Shown here one piece after another: positions 1 to 8,660 of a DNA stretch of 64,000 nucleotides. The stretch lies in contig NZ_CM001514.1 of assembly GCF_000263715.2 (NCBI RefSeq), forward strand, positions 3,723,674 through 3,787,673, written 5' to 3'. The stretch is from Pseudomonas synxantha BG33R. GTDB lineage: Bacteria > Pseudomonadota > Gammaproteobacteria > Pseudomonadales > Pseudomonadaceae. Each line of letters starts with the position of its first letter. The first letter of the stretch is position 1. Under the pieces are notes generated by a model. The model worked only from the letters and a program-made list of their open reading frames with translations. It was not told the DNA's origin and did not search any database. Both the position numbers and the translations under genes were made by a program.

Positions 1-125
1 AACATCGATCTAAAACCGATCCTTCATACCCCGCCTCAGCGTTTTGGCCTTGCTCGCCAACGAGGTGATGCTGGCCGTTTACCCCCCTGAAAGCCCCAAA
101 AAATCAATGCAAAAAACGCAGACAA
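1..125. other. Left edge, no feature assigned
   Basis: This stretch lies between the window edge and the tRNA terminator. Short open frames cross it, but none has a start, a recognisable motif or a ribosome binding site, so I assign nothing. It could hold the last codons of a gene that begins outside the window. Confidence 0.4.
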
Positions 126-159
126 AAAAATCCCGCGGGCGTTAACTCGCGGGATTTTT
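126..159 (-). terminator. Terminator of tRNA-Ser (bidirectional)
   Basis: A seven-base-pair G+C-rich stem (TCCCGCG at 131-137 pairing with 148-154) is flanked by an A-run on the left and a T-run on the right, so it can end transcription both ways. It lies 9 bases past the 3' end of the tRNA. Confidence 0.8.
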
Positions 160-167
160 CTCGTGTT

Positions 168-258
168 TGGCGGGAAACCAGGGATTCGAACCCTGGGAAC
201 GCTATTAACGTTCGCCGGTTTTCAAGACCGGTGCATTCAACCACTCTGCCAATTTCCC
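168..258 (-). tRNA. tRNA-Ser (anticodon UGA)
   Basis: Read on the minus strand, this is a complete class II tRNA of 91 bases. The acceptor GGGAAAT at its 5' end pairs with GTTTCCC, followed by discriminator G and an encoded CCA at 168-170. The anticodon loop CTTGAAAAC gives anticodon TGA, which reads UCA and UCG serine codons. A long variable arm pairs GAACG with CGTTC, as expected for serine tRNAs, and the T-loop is TTCGAAT. A Rho-independent terminator follows directly. No duplicated 3' end or integrase is nearby, so it does not look like an occupied attachment site. Confidence 0.95.
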
Positions 259-410
259 TTGTGCATCACAGGATTATAGTAGCTCATCCCGTGTCAGCGG
301 GCGCCATAATACCCGAATGAAACACACTGTCAAACTCTCTGCATCGCTTGTTACAGAGCGTCTGTTATGATCTTTGCGACTGAACGTTTCAAAACTGAAG
401 GAGTGTCGCC

Positions 411-1082
411 ATGCGCGAACAGAATTACGCAGTGAATGGCAACGCGCAGGCTGAGCAGCTTGAAGTCAGCCGCGTGTTGCGCAATACGTACGGCTTGCTC
501 GCCTTGACGCTCGCATTCAGCGGCGTGATGGCGTATGTGGCCCAACAGATGCGCGTTGGTTATCCGAATATCTTTGTCGTGCTGATCGGCTTCTATGGTC
601 TGTTCTTCCTGACCAACAAGCTGCGCGATTCGGCCTGGGGCCTGGTGTCGGCGTTTGCCTTGACCGGTTTCATGGGCTTTATCCTCGGCCCGATCCTCAA
701 CCGTTACCTCGGCATGGCCGGCGGTGCGGAAGTGGTCAGTTCGGCGTTTGCCATGACGGCGCTGGTATTTGGTGGCCTGTCGGCCTACGTGCTGATCAGC
801 CGTAAGGACATGAGCTTCCTGGGTGGTTTCATCACCGCAGGCTTCTTCGTGTTGCTGGCGGCGGTGGTGGCCAGCATGTTCTTCCAGATCAGCGGTCTGC
901 AACTGGCGATCAGCGCAGGTTTTGTGCTGTTTTCCTCGGTGTGCATCCTGTTCCAGACCAGCGCCATCATCCACGGTGGTGAGCGTAACTACATCATGGC
1001 CACCATCAGCCTGTATGTATCGATCTACAACCTGTTCATCAGCCTGTTGCAGATCTTCGGCATCATGAGCCGCGACGACTGA
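411..1082 (+). CDS. yccA: Bax inhibitor-1/YccA family membrane protein
   Basis: This 223-residue protein is almost entirely hydrophobic, with about seven transmembrane segments beginning near residue 24, as in the BI-1/YccA (UPF0005) family. E. coli YccA binds the FtsH protease and modulates its activity in the inner membrane; the same role here is inferred from family only. The start follows an AAGGAG ribosome binding site about seven bases upstream. The gene stands alone between tRNA-Ser and a terminator shared with murB. In P. aeruginosa, as I recall it, this gene sits directly beside tusDCBE; here the tus genes are 21 kb away. Confidence 0.88.
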   Translation: MREQNYAVNGNAQAEQLEVSRVLRNTYGLLALTLAFSGVMAYVAQQMRVGYPNIFVVLIGFYGLFFLTNKLRDSAWGLVSAFALTGFMGFILGPILNRYLGMAGGAEVVSSAFAMTALVFGGLSAYVLISRKDMSFLGGFITAGFFVLLAAVVASMFFQISGLQLAISAGFVLFSSVCILFQTSAIIHGGERNYIMATISLYVSIYNLFISLLQIFGIMSRDD

Positions 1083-1095
1083 TCAGCCAGCGCAA

Positions 1096-1134
1096 TAAAA
1101 AATGCCCCGTATCGCAAGATACGGGGCATTTTCA
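1096..1134. terminator. Bidirectional terminator between yccA and murB
   Basis: A twelve-base-pair stem (1101-1112 with 1119-1130, core ATGCCCCGTAT) has an A-run before and T-rich sequence after it. It lies between two convergent genes and probably serves both. Confidence 0.85.
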
Positions 1135-1151
1135 TTTCCAGGCCTGAAAGA

Positions 1152-2171
1152 TCAGTACTGGTTGGGTTCCATCTCCAGCTCGACCTTGAAACGCTTGAAG
1201 ATATCCTGCTGGATACGTAGCGCCAGGTTGGCAATCTCGCGCCCTGTGGCTGCGCCGTAGTTGACCAGCACCAGGGCCTGCAGCTTATGCACGCCCGCAT
1301 CGCCGTCACGAAAGCCCTTCCAGCCTGCCTTGTCGATCAGCCAGCCGGCGGCGAGTTTCATTTGCCCGTCGGCCTGAGGGTATGCGACCAAGTCCGGGTA
1401 TTGGCTTTGCAGTTCGGCAGCGAGGGCCTGGGACACCAGTGGGTTCTTGAAGAAGCTGCCGGCATTGCCCAACTCTGCCGGGTCCGGCAGTTTCTCGCGG
1501 CGAATGCTGCAAATCGCCCGGCTCACATCGCTTGGTGTAGCGTGGGTGATGCCCTGCGCGGTCAGGCGCTGTTGCACCGGGCCGTAGTCGAGTTTCAGGT
1601 GAGTGGTGCGGCTGAGGGCAAAGCGTACCCGCAGGATCAACCACCGCCCGACTTCATGCTTGAACAGGCTGTCACGGTAAGCAAAGTTGCACTCGTCCAG
1701 GCTGAAATCCCGCAGTTCGCCTGTCTGGCGATCCAGGGCGGTGAGGCCGGCGAAGACATCCTTGATCTCCACGCCATAGGCCCCGATGTTCTGCATGGGT
1801 GCGGCGCCGACGGTGCCGGGGATCAGGCTGAGGTTTTCCAGGCCGCAGAAGCCGTGCTCAAGGGTCCACAGGACGAACGGGTGCCAGGCTTCGCCCGCTT
1901 CGGCTTCGACCACCACGTGCACGCCATCGTCGTGCAGCACGCGAATGCCTTCTGTTGCCATGCGCAACACCAGCGCCGGGACATCCTGGGTCAACAGCAA
2001 ATTGCTGCCGCCACCGATCACCAGCAACGGTACCGCGTGTGCAGCGGCATAGGCGATGGCCTCGCGAACCTCGGCATCGCTGTGGGCCTCGGCAAATAAT
2101 TGAGCGCGCACATCAATGCCAAAGCTGTTGAATGGCTTGAGCGATACCTGCGCAAGCACTTGCAAGGTCAT
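1152..2171 (-). CDS. murB: UDP-N-acetylenolpyruvoylglucosamine reductase
   Basis: MurB is the cytoplasmic FAD enzyme that reduces UDP-GlcNAc-enolpyruvate with NADPH to UDP-MurNAc, the second committed step of peptidoglycan synthesis. The 339-residue protein is the length of the E. coli (type I) form. It has the FAD-binding stretch VIGGGSNLLL near residues 51-60, the IPGTVGAAPMQNIGAYG segment, and GNAGSFFKNP carrying the serine that protonates the substrate. Its start codon overlaps the stop of the phosphatase gene in an ATGA, so it is the last gene of the lpxK-kdsB cluster and is translationally coupled. The shared hairpin at 1101-1130 ends the transcript. Confidence 0.96.
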   Translation of the reverse strand: MTLQVLAQVSLKPFNSFGIDVRAQLFAEAHSDAEVREAIAYAAAHAVPLLVIGGGSNLLLTQDVPALVLRMATEGIRVLHDDGVHVVVEAEAGEAWHPFVLWTLEHGFCGLENLSLIPGTVGAAPMQNIGAYGVEIKDVFAGLTALDRQTGELRDFSLDECNFAYRDSLFKHEVGRWLILRVRFALSRTTHLKLDYGPVQQRLTAQGITHATPSDVSRAICSIRREKLPDPAELGNAGSFFKNPLVSQALAAELQSQYPDLVAYPQADGQMKLAAGWLIDKAGWKGFRDGDAGVHKLQALVLVNYGAATGREIANLALRIQQDIFKRFKVELEMEPNQY

Positions 2172-2632
2172 AACCGCCCCTTCAATTCGATCACCAATAA
2201 ATCACAGGCGCGCTCGATCAGGTCCAGGACCCGCTCGAAACCTTGTTCACCTTCGTAGTAAGGGTCTGGCACTTCGTCCACTTCGCCGTCAAAGCGGCGC
2301 AGGAACAAGTCCAGTTCCGCCTTGCCCTGCCCCGGCTGCATGGCCTTGAGGTTGCGCAGGTTGCTGTGGTCCATGGCCAGGATCAGGTCATAGCGCGCAA
2401 AGTCGGCGCGGGAAACCTGCTGGGCACGCTGGAATGACAGGTCGTAACCACGCCCCAGTGCCGCACGCTGGCTGCGCTGGTCCGGCGGGTTGCCGATATG
2501 CCATTCACCGGTGCCGGCAGACGCCACCTCGATCTGGCCGGCCAAGCCCGCCTCGCGCAATTTATGGCGCAGGACGCCTTCAGCGGTTGGCGAGCGGCAG
2601 ATATTGCCCAGGCATACAAACAGAACTTCCAT
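2168..2632 (-). CDS. Low-molecular-weight protein-tyrosine-phosphatase
   Basis: A 154-residue enzyme with the phosphate-binding loop CLGNICRS at residues 7-14 (catalytic Cys7 and Arg13, the CX5R signature) and the C-terminal DPYYEG segment with the general-acid aspartate. Relatives such as Wzb and PtpA dephosphorylate tyrosine kinases or sugar-nucleotide enzymes linked to polysaccharide export. No cognate BY-kinase gene lies in this window, so the substrate is unknown. The start at 2632 was chosen because it overlaps the kdsB stop in an ATGA; the longer reading upstream runs inside kdsB and has no family similarity. Confidence 0.9.
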   Translation of the reverse strand: MEVLFVCLGNICRSPTAEGVLRHKLREAGLAGQIEVASAGTGEWHIGNPPDQRSQRAALGRGYDLSFQRAQQVSRADFARYDLILAMDHSNLRNLKAMQPGQGKAELDLFLRRFDGEVDEVPDPYYEGEQGFERVLDLIERACDLLVIELKGRL

Positions 2633-3396
2633 CAGGCGCCCAGCAGGCGACGGACGCGTTCGAGATCTTCCTGAGTGTCGACGCCCGCCGGCGGCGCTTC
2701 CAACGCATCGCCCACATGGATGCGCACGCCGTGCCACAGGGCGCGCAGTTGCTCCAGGGATTCGGTGTTTTCCAGCCAGCACGGGCCCCAGCTGACAAAA
2801 TCATGCAGGAAACCGGCGCGGTAGGCGTAGATGCCGATATGGCGGCGATACGGCACGCCTTCCGGCAACACGTCGCGACTCCTGGCAAAGGCATCCCGCG
2901 CCCACGGCAAGGTAGAGCGACTGAAGGTCAGTGCCAGGCCGTTGATGTCGCTGACCACTTTCACCACGTTCGGGTTGAACAGCGTCTCGATATCTTCGAT
3001 CGGTTCGGCCAAGGTCGCCATACGCGCCTCGCCATGGGCCGCGAGGTTGGCGGCGACCTGGTCGATGACACCCGGCGGTATCAATGGCTCGTCACCTTGC
3101 ACGTTGACCACGATGGCGTCGGGCGCCAGGCCAAGCTTGGTCGCCACCTCGGCCAGACGATCAGTGCCGGAGTTATGGTCTTCGCGGGTCAGGACCGCTT
3201 CGGCACCGAACCCTTTGCACGCCTCGATGATACGCGGGTCATCGGTGGCCACCACTACCCGCTCGGCGCTGCTCTTGCACGCTTGTTCCCACACCAGCTG
3301 GATCATCGGCTTGGCGCCGATCAGTTGCAGCGGTTTGCCCGGCAGGCGCGTCGAGGCATAGCGCGAGGGGATGACGACGGTAAAGGCGGTGGTCAT
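2632..3396 (-). CDS. kdsB: 3-deoxy-manno-octulosonate cytidylyltransferase
   Basis: KdsB activates Kdo with CTP to CMP-Kdo, the donor for the inner core of lipopolysaccharide. The 254-residue protein begins with [19 protein letters not shown], the nucleotide-binding signature of the family (P-loop-like [11 protein letters not shown] near residues 12-22). It also shows the conserved [16 protein letters not shown] and YRAGFL segments. It overlaps the upstream Trm112-like gene by four bases and the downstream phosphatase gene, so the three are co-translated. Its place beside lpxK links lipid A and core synthesis. Confidence 0.96.
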   Translation of the reverse strand: MTTAFTVVIPSRYASTRLPGKPLQLIGAKPMIQLVWEQACKSSAERVVVATDDPRIIEACKGFGAEAVLTREDHNSGTDRLAEVATKLGLAPDAIVVNVQGDEPLIPPGVIDQVAANLAAHGEARMATLAEPIEDIETLFNPNVVKVVSDINGLALTFSRSTLPWARDAFARSRDVLPEGVPYRRHIGIYAYRAGFLHDFVSWGPCWLENTESLEQLRALWHGVRIHVGDALEAPPAGVDTQEDLERVRRLLGA

Positions 3397-3578
3397 TTAT
3401 CCAGGCGCTCATCGGTGGTCAGGGTACGGGCTTCGCTTTCAAGCATCACCGGGATGCCGTCACGGATCGGGTAAGCCAGGCCGGCACCTTTGCTGATCAG
3501 CTCGGTTTTGTCGGCGCTGAGCTTGAGCGGGCCTTTGCAGATCGGGCAAGCGAGGATGTCGAGCAGTTTGGTGTCCAT
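3393..3578 (-). CDS. Trm112-like zinc-binding protein (YcaR family)
   Basis: A 61-residue protein of the Trm112/YcaR (UPF0434) family. It has one CPIC motif near residues 11-14 and the family's [14 protein letters not shown] segment. Eukaryotic and archaeal Trm112 activates methyltransferases; the role of the bacterial single-domain protein is not settled. In many proteobacteria it lies between lpxK and kdsB, exactly as here, which suggests a link to envelope synthesis or simply stable co-transcription. It starts 22 bases after lpxK and overlaps kdsB by four. Confidence 0.9.
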   Translation of the reverse strand: MDTKLLDILACPICKGPLKLSADKTELISKGAGLAYPIRDGIPVMLESEARTLTTDERLDK

Positions 3579-3600
3579 GAGTGATTCCTGGAAAGAAGCG

Positions 3601-4611
3601 TTAAGGCAATAGACGGTTGGGCAGCAGACGCATCAACTGCGTGTCGAACCAGGCGACGAACGCTGGCGACGGCACCGCATCCACCGCAAGGTACCACCAG
3701 TCGGGCTGGGCAAAGGCGCGGCACTTCACCGCGTCCTTTTCGGTCATGACCAGCGGCAATGACGGGGTAAAATTCAAGACCTCGGCGCTGTAGGGCGCAT
3801 GGTCGGCAAAAGCATGGGGCAGCGGCTGCCAGTGTAGCGTTTCAAGGGTATTGAAGAAACGTTGCGGATTGCCGATACCGGCGACCGCATGCACCTGTTG
3901 GCCCGGCGCAAAGTGCGTGACGGGCTGGCGCTCGCCGCTGCGCAGGTTGACCAGCGCGGTGGGCTGCAGTCGGAACGCAAAACCATCCTCACGGTCCGAA
4001 CCGGCACCGTTATAGAGCAACGCATCTACACTTTGCAGGCGCTCCACCGGCTCGCGCAACGGCCCGGCCGGCAGGCAGCGACGATTGCCGAGGCCACGGG
4101 CAGCGTCGATCAGCACCAGTTCGAGATCGCGGGCCAGGCGGTAATGCTGCAGGCCGTCGTCGGAGAGGATCAGGTCCAGCGGTTCACTGGCCAAGAGGGC
4201 CTTTACCGCGCGGCTGCGGTCGGGGTCGATCATCAGCGCTACGCCGCTGCGCTGCACGATCAGCAAGGGCTCGTCGCCGGCCACCTCGGCACTGTGGCTG
4301 GCCTCGACCCGCCACGGCAACTGCGGCGGCTTGGCACCGTAGCCACGGCTGACCACGCCCACGCGCAAACCGCTACGACGGCAATGCTCGATCAACCACA
4401 GGATCAGCGGCGTCTTGCCGGTGCCTCCCACGGTGATATTGCCGACCACCACCACCGGCACCGGCGATTGATAAATCTCGCCCTCGCCTGCCACGAAGCG
4501 CGCACGCTTGCGTTGCACCACGCGGCGATACAGTGACTCCAGCGGCCGCAACAGCACCAATGCCGGATGGCCCTCGTACCAGGCCTTGAGCAAACGATCG
4601 GACATGGCCAT
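3601..4611 (-). CDS. lpxK: Tetraacyldisaccharide 4'-kinase
   Basis: LpxK phosphorylates the 4' position of the lipid A disaccharide at the inner face of the inner membrane, giving lipid IVA. The 336-residue protein shows the P-loop [15 protein letters not shown] near residues 56-70, followed by RGYG and [11 protein letters not shown], which are typical of the family. An N-terminal helix near residues 7-24 anchors it to the membrane. The ATG at 4611 overlaps the exbD stop; a second ATG six bases later at 4605 is also possible, and neither has a strong ribosome binding site. Confidence 0.96.
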   Translation of the reverse strand: MAMSDRLLKAWYEGHPALVLLRPLESLYRRVVQRKRARFVAGEGEIYQSPVPVVVVGNITVGGTGKTPLILWLIEHCRRSGLRVGVVSRGYGAKPPQLPWRVEASHSAEVAGDEPLLIVQRSGVALMIDPDRSRAVKALLASEPLDLILSDDGLQHYRLARDLELVLIDAARGLGNRRCLPAGPLREPVERLQSVDALLYNGAGSDREDGFAFRLQPTALVNLRSGERQPVTHFAPGQQVHAVAGIGNPQRFFNTLETLHWQPLPHAFADHAPYSAEVLNFTPSLPLVMTEKDAVKCRAFAQPDWWYLAVDAVPSPAFVAWFDTQLMRLLPNRLLP

Positions 4612-5039
4612 CAGGGCGGGCTCGCCGCCTCGACGGTGGTCATGCGCAAATGGCTGAAGCCGAGCTTGCCGGCCGCGTCCATGGCGGTGATCACCGCTTG
4701 GTGCTGGGTCTTGCCATCAGCACTGATCGACAGCGGTAGCTGGGTGTCGCCACCGGACTCCTTCTGCAAGGCCTCCATCAGGCCGGCGAGGTCGTTTTTC
4801 TGCAGCAATTGGTTATTCACTGAAAATACGCCTTCTGCGCTGATGGCGATATCCAGTTGCTTGACCTGCTGGTCTTCGGCAGGTGAACCGCTCACCGCCT
4901 CCGGCAAGTCGACACGCAGCTGGGTTTCCCGGGTGAAGGTGGTGGTCACGACAAAGAACAGCAGCAGGATGAACACCACGTCGATCAATGACGCGAGGTT
5001 GATATCGACATTTTCCCGTTGCTTGCGGCGAAATTTCAC
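4611..5039 (-). CDS. exbD: ExbD/TolR-type biopolymer transport protein
   Basis: A 142-residue protein with one transmembrane helix near residues 15-36 ([15 protein letters not shown]), carrying the aspartate that is the proton-channel residue of ExbD and TolR. The rest is a periplasmic domain. It pairs with the ExbB-like protein encoded just upstream (four-base overlap) to form a proton-driven motor. In the lpxK cluster this pair is distinct from the tonB-exbB-exbD and tol-pal loci. Which energised system it drives is not shown by the sequence. Confidence 0.88.
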   Translation of the reverse strand: MKFRRKQRENVDINLASLIDVVFILLLFFVVTTTFTRETQLRVDLPEAVSGSPAEDQQVKQLDIAISAEGVFSVNNQLLQKNDLAGLMEALQKESGGDTQLPLSISADGKTQHQAVITAMDAAGKLGFSHLRMTTVEAASPP

Positions 5040-5671
5040 GCTTTGCCCTCGACCAGGTCTACGTCACGATCGCCCTGCACCACTTCCACCAGCTTGATGG
5101 CCTCCTGTTCCATGCCAACCACCAGTTCGTCGATGCGACGCTGCAGGAAGCGGTGGAAGAACACCGAAGGAATCCCCACCATCAGGCCGGCGGCGGTGGT
5201 GATCAATGCCTTGGAAATCCCCCCGGCCAATACTGCCGCGTTGGTGGTCATGCCCGAGCCCATGAACGAGCTGAAGATATCGATCATGCCCAGCACCGTG
5301 CCGAGCAAACCGAGCAGCGGCGCCATGGCGGCAATGGTGCCGAGGGCATTGATGTAGCGCTCCAGTTCATGGATAACCCGGGCAGCCGCTTCTTCGATGC
5401 ACTCTTTCATGATCTCGCGACCATGCTTGGAGTTGGCCAGGCCGGCGGCGAGGATTTCACCCAGCGGCGAATTGGCGCGCAGCTCCTTGAGTTTTTGCTT
5501 GTCGAGCTGTTTGTTCTTGATCCAGCCCCAGACCTGCCCCAGCAGGTGTTCAGGGGTCACGCGACTGGCGCGCAGGGTCCACAGGCGTTCGGCGACGATG
5601 CCGAGTGCGGCGATGGAGCTCAGAATGATCGGCAACATCATCCAGCCGCCGGATTTGACCAATTCCCACAC
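5036..5671 (-). CDS. exbB: ExbB/TolQ-type proton channel protein
   Basis: A 211-residue MotA/TolQ/ExbB-family protein starting with the segment WELVKSGGWMMLPIILSS. It has three transmembrane segments (near residues 10-30, 112-135 and 155-180) and the conserved LLGLLGTVLGMI motif. I chose the GTG at 5671: an AGGGGA ribosome binding site lies eight bases upstream and the family begins at this tryptophan. The reading frame is open much further upstream, but that part is arginine-rich shadow sequence. It forms a motor with ExbD. Confidence 0.9.
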   Translation of the reverse strand: MWELVKSGGWMMLPIILSSIAALGIVAERLWTLRASRVTPEHLLGQVWGWIKNKQLDKQKLKELRANSPLGEILAAGLANSKHGREIMKECIEEAAARVIHELERYINALGTIAAMAPLLGLLGTVLGMIDIFSSFMGSGMTTNAAVLAGGISKALITTAAGLMVGIPSVFFHRFLQRRIDELVVGMEQEAIKLVEVVQGDRDVDLVEGKA

Positions 5672-5780
5672 AGTGAATGTCCCCTCGAAAAAGTGCGCCA
5701 CTTTACCATATAGGTTCGGCAGCGGGGTTCGTCGGCAACAGGCCCTCCTGTCGCGACCCTGAGTCTTTGGTAACGCTGGG

Positions 5781-8006
5781 TTACGGTAACGGTTCGCGCC
5801 AGAAACGACGTTGACTGCGCGCAACCGTTGGTGGCGTGAATGCCCCCAGGCGCAGCCGTACAGCGCCTTGCTCGGCACTGTCATATACCCGGCTACCCAG
5901 CGCCTGATAGCGCTCCAGCACCTGCGGATGCGGATGGCCGAACGCGTTGCCGCGCCCCCGGGAAATCAGCACCGCGGTTGGCGCCAGCCGCTGCAGGAAA
6001 GCCCAGGACGAAGAACTGCGGCTGCCATGGTGCGGGACTTGCAGCCAGTCGGTCGGAACCGCCAGCGGCGAGGCCAGAAATGCTTGCTCGGCGGCGCGAT
6101 CGATATCACCGGTGAGCAGCAGGCGTTCGCCGTTGGCCTGGACCTGCAATACACAGGATTTCGGATTGCCCTCGATAGCACCAGGCCATTGCCACAGTTC
6201 GAATGCCACGCCGTCCCACTTCCAATGTTCACCGCTCCTGCAGGGTTGCGTAGCGAGAAACGCTGGCAGCCCTTCGGTTTCACCGCCTACCACACGCTTG
6301 ATGGGCAGGCCACGAGCCACCGCCGCGGCACCGCCGGCATGATCGGCATCGGCATGACTGAGCAGCATCATGTCCAACTGCCCTACCCCGAGCTTCTGCA
6401 ACGACGGCAAGACCACGCGCGCGCCCAGATCGACAGGCCCCGAGCGCGGGCCGGCATCGTAGAGCAAGGTGTGATGGCGGGTACGCAGGATCAGTGCCTG
6501 GCCCTGGCCGACATCCAGTTGCAACACTTCCACCTGGCCATGGGGCACCCCATCCCTGGGTGGAAACACTGCCACCAACAGCATGGGCCAACCCAATACT
6601 CGAAACGGCAGACCCTTGGGCAACAACACAATCACGGCGCCCGCCAGGCTCACCAGCCAATACCTCAAAGGCACCTCAGCCGGTACCCAGGCCGGCAGTT
6701 GTGCAGCCAGCAGCGCCAGGCCCTTGAACAAAACATCCAGTGCACCACCGGCCAGCCACAACACGCCCTCGCCGACCAACGGCACCCATAGCAGCGCCGT
6801 GCCCAGCAGCGCCAATGGCAGTACTACCAGGCTGATCCAGGGCACGGCGAACAGATTGGCCACTGGGGCACTGAGGCTGATGGGCAACCCCAACACCAGC
6901 AGAACCGGAAACAAGCCAATTGCGATCAACCACTGGGGACGGGTCCAGATTTGCCAGACGCTCCACGGCCCCAGGCGCCCGCTGAATGCCAGCACCAACA
7001 CCGCGACCGCCGCAAACGACAACCAGAACCCCGGCTGTAGACTGGCCAGGGGCTCAATGAGCAACACGCCATTCAACGCCAGCAACAACGGCCACCACAC
7101 CCCCAAATGGCGAAAACGCAAACGCCACAGCAGCACCAGGCCCACCATCACACAAGCCCGCTGCACCGGCACGCCAAACCCTGCCAGCAGGCCATAGCCC
7201 AACGCCCCGGCAAACGCCAAGCCGCACGCCCATGGCAGCCACGGCCAGCCTCGCGGCCAGCAACCATAGCGCGCCAACATCGCGATCAAGCCGTAGATCA
7301 ACCCCGCCAACAAGCCAATGTGCTGTCCGGAAATCACCAGCAGATGCACCGTGCCGGTGTTCTGCAACACCTGCCAATCCTCAGGTGCAAGCCCGGAGCC
7401 GTCGCCCAGCACCAACGCCGCCAGGCCCGCCTCGCGGCCGTGCGCTTCCACGGCCATCAGGCGCTGGCGAACCGCATCGCGCCAGGCATTGCGCGCCGGC
7501 GCCAGGCGCTCACCGTCCTTCACCGTCGCGCTGGCGCCGATACGCTGGGCCAGCAGCCAGGCTTCGTGGTCAAAGCCATGAAAATTGAGCAGGCCGGCGG
7601 GCCGTTTGAGCGTCAGTGCCAGACGCCAATACTCGCCGCTGTTTACGGTCGGCCCGCCGTGCCAGGACACCCGGATACGTTTGGGCAGCCGTGCATTGCG
7701 CGACCGACTGTCGGCCAACTCGAAACGCGCGCCCGTGCCGGTCTGCTGCGGCAAGCCGATGACACGCCCTTGCACCCAGCGCGTCTGCCCGTCCAGCGCC
7801 GGTTGCAATCGATCATCCAGCGCCCCCTGCGCGCTGATGCAGGCCCAACTGAGGCCGACCAGAAAGAACGCCACGGGATAGGTGCGAAAAGGCAGCAGCA
7901 TCAAGGCCAGTATCAGCATGGCCAGCAACCCGGCGCCAGACGGCAATGCGGGCAACCAGCGCAACACCAGCAACCCCAGCGCCAGCGCGAACATCCCTGT
8001 TTTCAT
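5781..8006 (-). CDS. comEC: ComEC/Rec2 DNA uptake channel
   Basis: ComEC is the inner-membrane channel that passes single-stranded DNA into the cytoplasm during natural transformation. The 741-residue protein has an N-terminal DUF4131 region with four hydrophobic helices, an OB-like part, and a central multi-helix Competence domain (about residues 190-470). At its C-terminus is a metallo-beta-lactamase domain with LSHADADHAGG near residue 549 and VPHHGSRSSSS near 655, the metal-binding motifs of a nuclease-like fold. It appears intact, with no frameshift. AAGGA lies six bases before the ATG. It is the first gene of the run leading to exbB and lpxK. Other uptake genes are not in this window, so competence is not implied by this gene alone. 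Confidence 0.93.
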   Translation of the reverse strand: MKTGMFALALGLLVLRWLPALPSGAGLLAMLILALMLLPFRTYPVAFFLVGLSWACISAQGALDDRLQPALDGQTRWVQGRVIGLPQQTGTGARFELADSRSRNARLPKRIRVSWHGGPTVNSGEYWRLALTLKRPAGLLNFHGFDHEAWLLAQRIGASATVKDGERLAPARNAWRDAVRQRLMAVEAHGREAGLAALVLGDGSGLAPEDWQVLQNTGTVHLLVISGQHIGLLAGLIYGLIAMLARYGCWPRGWPWLPWACGLAFAGALGYGLLAGFGVPVQRACVMVGLVLLWRLRFRHLGVWWPLLLALNGVLLIEPLASLQPGFWLSFAAVAVLVLAFSGRLGPWSVWQIWTRPQWLIAIGLFPVLLVLGLPISLSAPVANLFAVPWISLVVLPLALLGTALLWVPLVGEGVLWLAGGALDVLFKGLALLAAQLPAWVPAEVPLRYWLVSLAGAVIVLLPKGLPFRVLGWPMLLVAVFPPRDGVPHGQVEVLQLDVGQGQALILRTRHHTLLYDAGPRSGPVDLGARVVLPSLQKLGVGQLDMMLLSHADADHAGGAAAVARGLPIKRVVGGETEGLPAFLATQPCRSGEHWKWDGVAFELWQWPGAIEGNPKSCVLQVQANGERLLLTGDIDRAAEQAFLASPLAVPTDWLQVPHHGSRSSSSWAFLQRLAPTAVLISRGRGNAFGHPHPQVLERYQALGSRVYDSAEQGAVRLRLGAFTPPTVARSQRRFWREPLP

Positions 8007-8141
8007 GGATCATCCTTTTCCAGTGATCCATTCAGTCTTAGCCGGCTAACCAAGAGCGCCTATGATGTTTTGTCACAAAGTCTGAATTTTCTGTTTATAG
8101 AATCCGGGCATACTTGCCCTTCAAATTGACCTGGACCCCTT

Positions 8142-8657
8142 ATGCCCCGGCGCTTATTCAAACGGTACATGCCCGATCCCAGCAGCATCAGGGAACACAA
8201 GTCATTACAGTTTCTTGGCACCCTGCTGCATGATCCGAACCTCTGGCACCTGAACCGGCATTCGGTGGCTCGCGCCATGGCGGTGGGTTTATTCGCGGCG
8301 TTTATACCGATTCCTTTGCAGATGCTGCTTGCGGCGATCCTTGCGATCACTGTGCGCGGCAATATGCCGATAGCAGTCAGCCTGGTGTGGCTGACCAATC
8401 CGGTCACCATGCCGGTGGTATTCGTCTGTACCTACCTGACCGGCGCCTGGCTGATGAATGTGCCGCCACGCAGCCTGCCCGACGACCTGACCTGGGAATG
8501 GATCAGCGGCCAGTTGAGCACGCTCTGGCAACCGTTTCTGCTGGGTTCAGTGGTACTGGGGCTGGTGCTGGGGGCGCTGGCTTATTGCTTGACCATGGCC
8601 TACTGGCGCTGGTGGGTCGCGCACCAGTGGAAGAAACGCAAGCTGCGTCGCCGTTGA
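8142..8657 (+). CDS. DUF2062 membrane protein
   Basis: A 171-residue protein of the DUF2062 family with about three transmembrane segments (residues near 48-72, 76-105 and 134-158) and a basic tail KKRKLRRR. The family motif region (AVGLFAAFIPIPLQMLLA and WLTNPVTMP) is clear. The biochemical function of the family is not known. It is divergent from comEC, as I recall it being in other Pseudomonas genomes, and convergent with the sensor kinase gene three bases downstream. Confidence 0.85.
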   Translation: MPRRLFKRYMPDPSSIREHKSLQFLGTLLHDPNLWHLNRHSVARAMAVGLFAAFIPIPLQMLLAAILAITVRGNMPIAVSLVWLTNPVTMPVVFVCTYLTGAWLMNVPPRSLPDDLTWEWISGQLSTLWQPFLLGSVVLGLVLGALAYCLTMAYWRWWVAHQWKKRKLRRR

Positions 8658-8660
8658 CGG

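Noticed and set aside
1..125. Open frames at the left edge next to tRNA-Ser, possibly a truncated integrase or gene end
   Set aside because: Too short, no motif, and no repeat of the tRNA 3' end nearby that would point to an integrated element.
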